Shown one piece after another: positions 1 to 5,770 of a stretch of 8,312 nt of DNA (position 1 is its first letter; each line of letters opens with the position of its first letter). Below the pieces are notes generated by a model. The model had not been told where the DNA came from. It did not search any database and worked only from the letters and a program-made list of their open reading frames with translations. The stretch spans positions 1 through 8,312 of the forward strand of contig DATKBL010000131.1 of NCBI GenBank assembly GCA_035513995.1, given 5' to 3'. Position numbers and translations under genes: made by a program. This DNA comes from DASUTW01 sp035513995 (GTDB lineage Bacteria > Actinomycetota > UBA4738 > CALAEC01).

Positions 1-38
1 CCTCCTCCAAGCACGAGGACCCTCGGACGCGCGCGCAT
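1..38 (-). CDS. 5' end of a divergent gene, probable NAD(P)/FAD-binding Rossmann protein (partial)
   Basis: Reading the minus strand from the ATG at 38-36 gives MRARPRVLVLGGG before the window ends. A basic start followed by a hydrophobic beta strand and a Gly-rich turn is how the first beta-alpha unit of a dinucleotide-binding Rossmann fold begins, for example in type II NADH dehydrogenases and other FAD/NAD(P) oxidoreductases. There is no in-frame start codon upstream as far as position 74, and no Shine-Dalgarno sequence. Instead, a TACGAT hexamer lies 6 bases before the ATG, as expected for a leaderless transcript. Only 12 full codons are visible, so the family is an inference; any protein with an N-terminal Gly-rich nucleotide loop would fit. 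Confidence 0.5.
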   Translation of the reverse strand, partial: MRARPRVLVLGG

Positions 39-44
39 GGCCGC

Positions 45-50
45 ATCGTA
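45..50 (-). promoter_or_regulatory. putative -10 element (TACGAT), leaderless minus-strand gene
   Basis: On the minus strand TACGAT is followed by 6 bases and then the ATG at 38. TANNNT placed 6-8 bases before a start codon is the usual signature of leaderless transcripts in actinobacteria. No convincing -35 hexamer is seen; the expected -35 position falls inside the palindrome at 68-79. Confidence 0.45.
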
Positions 51-67
51 GCCGCAGGCCCGGCCGT

Positions 68-79
68 CCGACCGGTCGG
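68..79. promoter_or_regulatory. 12-bp perfect palindrome, candidate operator between divergent genes
   Basis: CCGACCGGTCGG is its own reverse complement. It sits between the two divergent TANNNT elements, in the -35/-10 spacer of the rightward promoter and over the expected -35 position of the leftward one. A dimeric regulator bound here could control both genes. The sequence is GC-only apart from one A and one T, so chance occurrence in this composition is possible. Confidence 0.35.
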
Positions 80-84
80 CCTTC

Positions 85-90
85 TATGCT
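85..90 (+). promoter_or_regulatory. putative -10 element (TATGCT), leaderless histidine phosphatase operon
   Basis: TATGCT is followed by 7 bases and then GTG at 98. Neither the ATG at 86 nor the GTG at 98 has a Shine-Dalgarno sequence. Placing the -10 here puts the transcription start at about the GTG, so the ATG at 86 would lie inside the promoter. No clear -35 is visible. Confidence 0.5.
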
Positions 91-97
91 GGACGCC

Positions 98-736
98 GTG
101 GCCCTCATCCTGCTGATCCGTCACGCCGTGACCGACCAGACCGGCGAGCGCCTCTACGGCCGCTCCGACGGCGTGCATCTGTCCGAGCAGGGCCGCGCCG
201 ACGCCGAGGCGCTGGCCGAGCGGCTGCGGAAGGTCCCCATACACGGCCTCTACGTCAGCCCGATGGAGCGATGCCGCGAGACGGCCGAGCCGATCGCCCG
301 GGGTCGCCGCGTGCGGCCCAAGGTCGTCCGGGACCTCAACGAGGTCGACTACGGCGATTGGACCGGCCGCTCCTTCGCCGCCCTCCGGCGCACGAAGATG
401 TGGCGGCGCGTCCGGTCCTCGCCGTCCTCGGCCCGGTTCCCCGGCGGCGAGAGCCTTCTCGAGGTCCAGCAGCGCGTCGTCCGCGCGGTCGAGGAGGTCG
501 CCGGCCGCCACCGGGGCGGGACGGCCGCCCTCGTCACCCACGGCGACGTCGTCCGGCTGGCGCTGGCCCACTTCGCGGGGATCCACCTCGACCTCTTCCA
601 GCGGCTGGAGGCCTTCACGGCCTCCGTGACCGCGATCGACGTGGGCGACGGGATGCCGCGGATCCTCCGTGTGAACGCAACCGGGGGGCTCGAGGACCTC
701 GCCCCGCGGCGGGTCGGGCGAAAGATGCGAGGATAG
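98..736 (+). CDS. histidine phosphatase family protein (MSMEG_4193-type putative phosphomutase)
   Basis: A 212-residue member of the histidine phosphatase (phosphoglycerate mutase-like) superfamily, which moves phosphate through a phosphohistidine. The phosphate-pocket residues are all visible: Arg8-His9 in LLIRHAV (RHA in place of the usual RHG), Arg58 in SPMERC, Glu82 in LNEVDYG and His148 in VTHGD. The protein is probably cytoplasmic, as no signal peptide or membrane segment is seen. Gene order with DUF3090 and an SCO1664-type protein identifies the MSMEG_4193 subgroup, which is called a putative phosphomutase but whose substrate I do not know to be established. GTG 98 was chosen because a TATGCT hexamer lies 7 bases upstream; ATG 86 would add only MLDA and has no ribosome-binding site. 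A basic C-terminal tail (RRVGRKMRG) ends 4 bp before the next gene. A true mutase role is less likely than a phosphatase role, but this cannot be settled here. Confidence 0.9.
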   Translation: MALILLIRHAVTDQTGERLYGRSDGVHLSEQGRADAEALAERLRKVPIHGLYVSPMERCRETAEPIARGRRVRPKVVRDLNEVDYGDWTGRSFAALRRTKMWRRVRSSPSSARFPGGESLLEVQQRVVRAVEEVAGRHRGGTAALVTHGDVVRLALAHFAGIHLDLFQRLEAFTASVTAIDVGDGMPRILRVNATGGLEDLAPRRVGRKMRG

Positions 737-740
737 AGCC

Positions 741-1265
741 GTGGAGCTGGACCCCGTTGACCGCATCACCGTCGGCGCGGTCGGGGAGCCTGGCGAGCGC
801 ACGTTCTTCCTCCAGGCCCGTCGCGGTACCGACCTGGTGACGATCGTCGTCGAGAAGCAGCAGGTGCAGCTGCTCGCGGCGACCGTCGTGGACATGCTGT
901 CGCGGCTCGGGGCCGACGTCGCGAGCGAGTTCGACGAGGCCGAGATGGAGCTCGAGCAGCCGCTCGTCCCCGAGTGGCGCGCCGGCCGCCTCGCGGTCGG
1001 CTACGAGGAGGATCGAGACCTCTTCATGCTCGAGGCCGAGGAGGCCGAGGACGAGGATGAGGAGGCTGAGGAGGCCGAGGAGGCCGAGCTGGGAGGCCAG
1101 GCGCGCTTCTGGGCCACCCGCGACCAGATGCTCGCGCTGGCCCGACACGGCATCGCCGTCGCGGCCGCGGGCCGCCCCGCCTGCGAGTTCTGCGGGAACC
1201 CGATGGATCCCGAGGGCCACGTGTGCCCGGCCATGAACGGCCACGGTCGGCTGGGGGACGTATGA
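741..1265 (+). CDS. DUF3090 family protein with acidic tract and C-terminal Cys/His cluster
   Basis: This 174-residue protein matches DUF3090, a family I know only as uncharacterised and linked to the genes on either side. The N-terminal 90 residues look like an alpha/beta fold (TFFLQARRG, LVTIVVEKQQVQLLAATVVDML). Residues 98-116 are almost entirely Glu, Asp and Ala. The C-terminus has Cys148-x2-Cys151, His160, Cys162 and His168 in CEFCGNPMDPEGHVCPAM, a likely zinc-binding knuckle. GTG 741 is the start because GAGGA at 729-733 lies 7 bases before it and the family-like sequence begins at once. The stop overlaps the next start as ATGA, which implies translational coupling. By context it may be an adaptor or substrate for the phosphatase and the kinase-like partner; this is inference only. 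No catalytic motif is recognised. Confidence 0.85.
   Translation: MELDPVDRITVGAVGEPGERTFFLQARRGTDLVTIVVEKQQVQLLAATVVDMLSRLGADVASEFDEAEMELEQPLVPEWRAGRLAVGYEEDRDLFMLEAEEAEDEDEEAEEAEEAELGGQARFWATRDQMLALARHGIAVAAAGRPACEFCGNPMDPEGHVCPAMNGHGRLGDV
1032..1088 (+). repeat. low-complexity GAGGCCGAG/GAGGAGGCC tract encoding an acidic linker
   Basis: This in-frame tract is built from near-repeats of GAGGCCGAG and GAGGAGGCC. It encodes residues 98-116 of the DUF3090 protein as a Glu/Ala/Asp-rich stretch with no basic residue. Such a tract can change length by replication slippage in steps of 3 or 9 bases without breaking the frame. It separates the N-terminal domain from the Cys/His cluster. Confidence 0.75.
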
Positions 1266-1945
1266 CCACGGCCCTGGCCGGCGGCGAGCTCGAGGTGCTC
1301 GGGCACCTGCCCGGCGCCTCGAACCACACCTTCCTCGGGCGGGTGGGCGGCGTCCACGTCGTCTACAAGCCGATCCTGGGCGAGGCTCCTCTGTGGGACT
1401 TCCCCCTGGGAACCCTGGCCGCTCGCGAGGTGGCCGCCGCGCGCCTGGCCGAGGCGCTCGGATGGCCCCGCGTCCCCGCCACCGTGCTCCGCGAGGGCCC
1501 CGCCGGGCCCGGCGCCGTCCAGGCGTTCGTGGCCGCCGTCCCCCACGAGCACTTCTTCACCCTCCGGGAGAAGCGGGCCGACGATCTGCGGGCGGTGGCG
1601 GCCTTCGACGTCGTCGCCAACAACGCCGACCGCAAGGGCGGCCACGTCCTGCTGGGGGAGGACGGCCGCGTGTGGTGCATCGACCATGGGCTGACGTTCA
1701 ACGTCGAGCCCAAGCTGCGGACGGTGATCTGGGACTACGCGGGCGAGCCCCTGTCCGGCCGGCTGGTCGCCGACCTCGGGCGGGTGTCCGAGGAGCTCGC
1801 CGACGGCCCTCTCCGTGCGGAGCTGGTCGACCTCCTCGATCCCACGGAGATCGACGCCACCTTGGCCCGGGCGGGAGAGCTCCTGGAAGCCGGCCGGTTC
1901 CCCGAGCCGGGCCCGGGGCGCGTCGTCCCCTGGCCCCTCGTCTGA
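1262..1945 (+). CDS. SCO1664 family protein, PI3/PI4-kinase-like (HipA-related) fold
   Basis: A 227-residue protein of the SCO1664 type, related to the PI3/PI4-kinase and HipA fold. Candidate active-site residues are present. Lys36 in HVVYKP is placed to bind ATP phosphates. FDVVANNADRKGGH (115-128) looks like the catalytic loop, with Asp123 as the probable base and His128 where Asn often coordinates metal. Asp141 in IDHG is the metal-binding Asp. It therefore looks like an active kinase; the substrate (protein, lipid or small molecule) is unknown. No signal peptide or membrane segment is seen. ATG 1262 overlaps the DUF3090 stop by four bases (ATGA) with a GGGGGA upstream, so it is preferred to the in-frame ATG at 1223. 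It is the last gene of the operon: mshC, which I recall lying next to this trio in other actinobacteria, is absent, and the stop abuts a convergent stop at 1946. Confidence 0.85.
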   Translation: MTTALAGGELEVLGHLPGASNHTFLGRVGGVHVVYKPILGEAPLWDFPLGTLAAREVAAARLAEALGWPRVPATVLREGPAGPGAVQAFVAAVPHEHFFTLREKRADDLRAVAAFDVVANNADRKGGHVLLGEDGRVWCIDHGLTFNVEPKLRTVIWDYAGEPLSGRLVADLGRVSEELADGPLRAELVDLLDPTEIDATLARAGELLEAGRFPEPGPGRVVPWPLV

Positions 1946-2341
1946 TCAGTCGGCGCGGTCCTCCGTCCGGTACACGAACCGCACGGCGGTCCAGACGCCG
2001 TCGATCGACGCCGACTTGTTGTCGACGAGCCCGGCGGCGAGCCCGGCGCTCTGGACGACGTCGAAGTCGAGGTCGCTCGGGACGCCCGACGCCTTCTTCG
2101 GGTAGGCCACCCACAGGCCTCCGGCCTGGTCGAGCGCCTTCTTCAGCGAGGGCAGGCGGCGGGCGAGCGCCGATCGCCGGTGCGAGAACAGGACCACGAC
2201 GTCGAGAGGCCCCGATACGCGGTCGGCCACCTTCACGCCGCGAGGGAACGGCCGCAGCGCGCGGTCGAACCCGTCGGGCTGGTCCACGAACGCCACGCGC
2301 GAGCCGCTCTTGATGCCCAGCTTCTGCGCCAGTGGGGTCAC
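1946..2341 (-). CDS. DUF3052-like small protein
   Basis: A 131-residue protein that begins VTPLAQKLGIKSGSRVAFVD and contains LDVVVLFSHRR, GGLWVAYPKKASG, AGLVDNK and VWTAVRFVYR. This resembles short proteins usually annotated DUF3052, of unknown function. The pattern suggests a small Rossmann-like alpha/beta fold without recognisable catalytic residues; no signal peptide or membrane helix is seen. The GTG start at 2341 overlaps the stop of the VWA gene as GTGA. A strong GAGGAGGG at 2346-2353 lies inside the end of that gene, so translation is probably coupled. The frame stays open far upstream, but that stretch is only the shadow of the VWA gene. Being third in an AAA+/VWA operon suggests a role with that machine; this is inference. 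Its stop is directly next to the convergent kinase-like gene, with no terminator between them. Confidence 0.8.
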   Translation of the reverse strand: MTPLAQKLGIKSGSRVAFVDQPDGFDRALRPFPRGVKVADRVSGPLDVVVLFSHRRSALARRLPSLKKALDQAGGLWVAYPKKASGVPSDLDFDVVQSAGLAAGLVDNKSASIDGVWTAVRFVYRTEDRAD

Positions 2342-4266
2342 GACGCCCTCCTCGCCACGTAGTCGCGGAGGACGAAGTCGCCGAGCGACGACCCCGACAT
2401 CAGGAAGACGCGCCCCGCGGTCAGCCTCGCCAAGCGCTCCATGAACCTCGCGAGCCCCGGCGACTCCTCGAGCATGAAGACATTGAGCGTCACGCCCGAC
2501 CGCGCCAGCCGCATCGCCTCGGAGAGTGTGCGGCGGATCGTCTCGCGCACCGGCGGCCACGAGAAGAAGACCTCGTCGCCCTCGAGATGGGCGGTGGGCT
2601 CGCCGTCGGTGACCATGATCACCTGGCGGGCCGCCCGGGGGTGCCGCGCGAGCAGCCGCCCCGCGAGATGGAACGCGTGGTGCATGTTCGTGCCGTACAC
2701 GCGCTCGAAGCCGGGCGCGGTGAGGTCCTCGGGCTGGAGCTGCCGGGCGTAGTCCGAGAACCCCACGAGGTAGAGCCGGTCGTGCGGGTACCGCCCCTCG
2801 ATCAGGGCGTGGAGCGCGAGGGCCATCCGCTTGGCGGGGACGAAGTGCCCGCGCAGGGGCATCGAGAACGAGAGGTCGAGCAGGAGCGCGGTGGCCGTCT
2901 CGGTGCGGGCCTCGGCCTCGACCAGCTCGAAGTCGTCGGGTCGGAGCGAGACGCCCTCGCCCGGCCCCTCGCGGAGGACGGCGTTGAACACCGTCCGCTG
3001 GACGTCGATCCGGGCGGGGTCGCCGAAGCGCCAGGGCCGCGTGGCGCCGGTGGGCTCGGCCCCGCCGCCGGTGTCCCGCGCCTCGTGCGCGCCCTCGCGG
3101 TCCCGGCGCAGCCGCTCGAACACCTTGATCAGCGCGCGCTCCCCGAGGCGCCGCGCCCCGCGCGGCGTGACCTGCATCCGGCCGTCCACGCGGGAGAGGA
3201 GCCCGGCCTCCTCCAGCACCCGCTCGATCCGCTTCAGCCGCCGGACGTCGGCCACGGCCTCGTCCCCCAGCGTCCGCCGCACCGCGTCCTCGTCGAGGTC
3301 CTCGAGCGACGCCCCCGGGTACGCGCCCTCGAGGGCGCGGTCGAGCTCCTCGAAGTCGTGGACCCGCTCGATCGCCCCGACCGTGGCGTCGAGCGGCATC
3401 GACCCCTGGCCCCCTCCCTCGGTCGGTTCGCCCCACGGGAGGTCGGGGAAGAGGTCGGCCAGGTGGCCCCCCAGGCGGTCGGCCTCGAAGGCCAGGTCGA
3501 GGTCCGAGAGCACCTGCTCGGCCAGCTCACGGAGCTGTCGCTGCTGGTCGGGCGAGAGCGAGGCCAGGAGCCTGCTCATCGCCGCCATACGGCGGGCCAT
3601 CGCCTCCAGGAGCTGGTCCAGCGTCCGGGGGCTCTCGGGGAACATGTCGCCGTAGCGCTCCATGAACCCCTCGAAGTCGTAGGGCTCGCCGCGCTCGCGG
3701 GCCTCGATCATCGCGTTGAGCTCGGCGAGCATGTCCTTGATCCGCCCCAGCTGCTCGGGCGAGAGGTCGCGCATCCCTCCGGCGAGCTGCCGGAAGTACG
3801 CGCCGAGGACCTGCTCGGCCAAGCGCCCCATCAGCTCGTCGAATCTCCGCTGGGCCACCGCGTCGGTGAAGCGGTACTCGCGGAGCTCGCTGAGGCGCCC
3901 GGCCGGGTCGGAGGGGAGCGACTCGAGGAACGACTCACGCATGCGCGCGTCGTCCTCCGGGTCGAGCGACAGCGCGCTGCGCTCGAGCTCGAGGACCTCC
4001 TCCAGCTCCTCGGCGACCTCGCGCAGGGGCCCCTCCAGGTCGATCGCCTCCTGCTGGCGGCGCCTCGCCTCGCGCAGGCGCGAGCGCAGCGCGTCGGTCC
4101 CGGTGATGCGGCCGCGGAGCCCCCGGCGGGCCAGCCCGCGCAGGGCCGCCTCGGGCCCGGCGCCCTCGAGCAGGTCCTCGGACATCGCCTCCAGCACCTC
4201 GGCGGCCGACAGCTCGGGGCCGAGCGGATCCTGGCTGCCGTCCCAGCGCGAGTACCGGAGGCGCAC
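2338..4266 (-). CDS. VWA domain protein, partner of the upstream AAA+ ATPase (Rv0959-like)
   Basis: A 642-residue protein. Residues 1-450 are mostly charged and helical (for example EVAEELEEVLELERS and RRQQEAIDLEG), with a Gly/Pro-rich break near 285-300. A C-terminal von Willebrand factor A domain follows. Its metal-ion-dependent adhesion site is complete: Asp464-x-Ser466-x-Ser468 in LDLSFSM, Thr526 in YGTNMHH and Asp554 in VTDGEP, so it should bind Mg2+ and a partner acidic residue. No signal peptide or membrane helix is seen, so it is probably cytoplasmic. Domain plan and length resemble mycobacterial Rv0959, which sits next to an AAA+ gene. GTG 4266 was chosen because it lies 5 bp after the ATPase stop and starts the conserved-looking RLRYSRWDGSQDPLG; the ribosome-binding site there is weak, consistent with reinitiation. 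The likely role is to link the ATPase to its substrate, as in MoxR-VWA and Mg-chelatase I-D pairs. The substrate is unknown, and no chelatase pathway gene is nearby. Confidence 0.88.
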   Translation of the reverse strand: MRLRYSRWDGSQDPLGPELSAAEVLEAMSEDLLEGAGPEAALRGLARRGLRGRITGTDALRSRLREARRRQQEAIDLEGPLREVAEELEEVLELERSALSLDPEDDARMRESFLESLPSDPAGRLSELREYRFTDAVAQRRFDELMGRLAEQVLGAYFRQLAGGMRDLSPEQLGRIKDMLAELNAMIEARERGEPYDFEGFMERYGDMFPESPRTLDQLLEAMARRMAAMSRLLASLSPDQQRQLRELAEQVLSDLDLAFEADRLGGHLADLFPDLPWGEPTEGGGQGSMPLDATVGAIERVHDFEELDRALEGAYPGASLEDLDEDAVRRTLGDEAVADVRRLKRIERVLEEAGLLSRVDGRMQVTPRGARRLGERALIKVFERLRRDREGAHEARDTGGGAEPTGATRPWRFGDPARIDVQRTVFNAVLREGPGEGVSLRPDDFELVEAEARTETATALLLDLSFSMPLRGHFVPAKRMALALHALIEGRYPHDRLYLVGFSDYARQLQPEDLTAPGFERVYGTNMHHAFHLAGRLLARHPRAARQVIMVTDGEPTAHLEGDEVFFSWPPVRETIRRTLSEAMRLARSGVTLNVFMLEESPGLARFMERLARLTAGRVFLMSGSSLGDFVLRDYVARRAS

Positions 4267-4271
4267 GGAGG

Positions 4272-5675
4272 TCAGCCCGCCGCCTCGTAGCGGTACGCGC
4301 CGCGGCCGTCCGCGTCGCGGTTGAGGCGCCGCGAGAGGTGGAGCCCCTCGAGGGCGAACTCCAGCGCCGAGGCCGCGACGCCCGGGCTCTCCTCGCGCGC
4401 CCCGACCGCGGCGAGCAGCTTGGCCAGGCCCGGCATCCGGTCGAGCTGCGCGAGCATGTCCGCGCCGGGCGTCAGGTCCGAGGTCGAGACCACGAGCCCC
4501 CCGTCGAAGCGCTCCAGCAGGGGGCCGAGGTCGAACCCGGCGAGCCGCCGCCGGAACACCTTGAGGATCGCCGAGGCCAGGGCCCGAGCGAGGATCTCCT
4601 CCTCGCGGCCCTCCTCGATCGTGTCGAACTCGATCCGTCCCACCGAGGCGTCGAGCACGGCCGGCAGGTCGCACGGACGGGGCACCGCCTCGGGCTCTCC
4701 GATGCGGACGGCGCGGCGCAGCGCCGCGGCCATGAGCGTCTCGAGGTTCCCGATCGAGAAGCGCACCGAGACCCCGGAGCGCTGGTTCACGTGCGGCGAG
4801 CCTCGCAGCTCGCGGGTGAGCTCGGCCAGGACCTCCTCGAGGAACACCGGCACGCGGACGGGGAGATCCGAGGGGGGCGGCCGGGCCTCCTGTCGCATGA
4901 TCGCGATCTCGTCCTGGGGGTCGTCGGGGTAGTGGGTCCGCACCTGCGTCCCGAACCGGTCCTTCAGCGGCGAGACGATGCGCCCGCGGTGGGTGTAGTC
5001 CTCGGGGTTGGCGGTCGCCACGAGCAGGAGGTCGAGCGGCAGGCGCACCTTGTAGCCGCGGACCTGCACATCGCGCTCCTCGAGGATGTTGAAGAGCGCG
5101 ACCTGGATCCGCTCGGGAAGGTCGGGCAGCTCGTTGATCGCCACGATCCCCCTGTTCGTCCTGGGGACCAGGCCGTAGTGGATCGTCAGCTCGTCGGCGA
5201 GGTGGCGGCCCTCGGCCACCTTGATGGGGTCGACGTCGCCGATGAGGTCGGCCACGCTCGTGTCGGGGGTGGCCAGCTTCTCGGCGTAGCGTGCGTCGCG
5301 GCCGATCCAGGCCACCGGCGTGTCGTCGCCTCGCTCCGCCACGAGGGCGCGGCACCGCCCGCAGATCGGCCGGAACGGATGGTCGTTGACCTCGCAGCCC
5401 GCGACGATCGGGACCTCGTCGTCGAGGAGCTCGGTGAGGTGCCGGATCAGCCTCGTCTTCGCCTGGCCGCGCTCGCCCAGGAGGATCAGGTCGTGGCCGG
5501 CGAGGATGCCCCGCTCCAGGGCGGGGATCACCGAGTCGCCGAACCCCAGGACGCCGGGGAAGAGGTCGCTCCCGCCGCGGAGCCGCACGAGCAGGTTGTC
5601 GCGCAGCTCCTCCTTGACGCTCCGGTCGAGATACTCGCTCTCGCGCAGATGGCCTGTCGTCCCGGGACGAGTCAC
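4272..5675 (-). CDS. MoxR / Mg-chelatase-like AAA+ ATPase (Rv0958-like)
   Basis: A 467-residue AAA+ ATPase of the MoxR/Mg-chelatase clade. Walker A is GERGQAKT (67-74), with Ala before the Lys as in many MoxR proteins. Walker B is GIVAINE (176-182), with Asn181 where Asp is usual and the catalytic Glu182 kept. Sensor 1 is Asn223 in ATANPED, and a likely arginine finger is Arg240 in SPLKDRFG. Between Walker A and B an insert carries Cys94, Cys105 and Cys108 (ICGRC), a possible metal site. The C-terminal part has the helical lid. GTG 5675 is the start because TACGCT lies 6 bases before it; the frame extends to an ATG at 5744, but the added residues are low-complexity Arg/Gly/Pro and would include the promoter. 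It leads the operon with the VWA protein, on which it probably acts as a motor. From memory, related proteins are sometimes labelled magnesium chelatase, but no porphyrin pathway gene is present, so a general remodelling role is more likely. Confidence 0.9.
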   Translation of the reverse strand: MTRPGTTGHLRESEYLDRSVKEELRDNLLVRLRGGSDLFPGVLGFGDSVIPALERGILAGHDLILLGERGQAKTRLIRHLTELLDDEVPIVAGCEVNDHPFRPICGRCRALVAERGDDTPVAWIGRDARYAEKLATPDTSVADLIGDVDPIKVAEGRHLADELTIHYGLVPRTNRGIVAINELPDLPERIQVALFNILEERDVQVRGYKVRLPLDLLLVATANPEDYTHRGRIVSPLKDRFGTQVRTHYPDDPQDEIAIMRQEARPPPSDLPVRVPVFLEEVLAELTRELRGSPHVNQRSGVSVRFSIGNLETLMAAALRRAVRIGEPEAVPRPCDLPAVLDASVGRIEFDTIEEGREEEILARALASAILKVFRRRLAGFDLGPLLERFDGGLVVSTSDLTPGADMLAQLDRMPGLAKLLAAVGAREESPGVAASALEFALEGLHLSRRLNRDADGRGAYRYEAAG

Positions 5676-5681
5676 CCCCCC

Positions 5682-5687
5682 AGCGTA
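5682..5687 (-). promoter_or_regulatory. putative -10 element (TACGCT), leaderless AAA+/VWA operon
   Basis: On the minus strand TACGCT is followed by six G residues and then GTG at 5675, the same TANNNT-N6-RTG layout as at 45-50 and 85-90. GGGAAC lies at 5710-5705, 17 bp upstream of the hexamer, at -35 distance. That sequence recalls the GGAAC -35 box of extracytoplasmic-function sigma factors, but the -10 does not match that class, so sigma assignment is open. Confidence 0.5.
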
Positions 5688-5728
5688 CCCGAGGCGGGGG
5701 TGCGGTTCCCGCGCGCGACCCCTTCGGC

Positions 5729-5734
5729 TAACCT
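5729..5734 (+). promoter_or_regulatory. putative -10 element (TAACCT) for the propeller-NAGPA gene
   Basis: TAACCT fits TANNNT in the 95-bp divergent gap. Transcription from it would begin near 5741 and give a leader of about 30 bases containing the Shine-Dalgarno at 5756-5762. The sequence 17 bp upstream (TTCCCG) shares only its first two bases with a TTGACA box, so the call is tentative. Confidence 0.35.
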
Positions 5735-5755
5735 GTCGGGCCACGCCGTCCCCAC

Positions 5756-5762
5756 AAAGGAG
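5756..5762 (+). promoter_or_regulatory. strong Shine-Dalgarno AAAGGAG deciding the GTG start at 5771
   Basis: AAAGGAG lies 8 bases before GTG 5771 and is among the best ribosome-binding matches in the window. It fixes the start of the exported propeller-NAGPA protein. It also contrasts with the divergent AAA+ gene, which has no such site. Confidence 0.8.
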
Positions 5763-5770
5763 ATCGCGCC

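Noticed and set aside
86..88. ATG at 86 as start of the histidine phosphatase
   Set aside because: It has no ribosome-binding site and overlaps the probable -10 hexamer at 85-90. GTG 98 fits a leaderless start and still keeps the full first beta strand.
1900..1920. GC-rich inverted repeat near the end of the kinase-like gene as a terminator
   Set aside because: The 10-bp palindrome at 1907-1916 is inside the coding sequence, has no loop and is not followed by a T-run.
2332..4290. A 652-codon open frame on the plus strand opposite the VWA gene
   Set aside because: Its translation is low-complexity Arg/Glu/Gly/Pro/His text without domains. The opposite strand has a complete VWA metal site, so this is a high-GC shadow.
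2338..5355. A single 1005-codon minus-strand frame suggesting an AAA-VWA fusion
   Set aside because: The part upstream of 4266 is the wrong frame of the ATPase, with Arg/Pro-rich nonsense. The ATPase has its own stop at 4272-4274, and the VWA sequence starts at GTG 4266.
5742..5744. Minus-strand ATG ending at 5744 as start of the AAA+ ATPase
   Set aside because: It would add 23 low-complexity residues, cover the TACGCT element and extend across most of the divergent gap.
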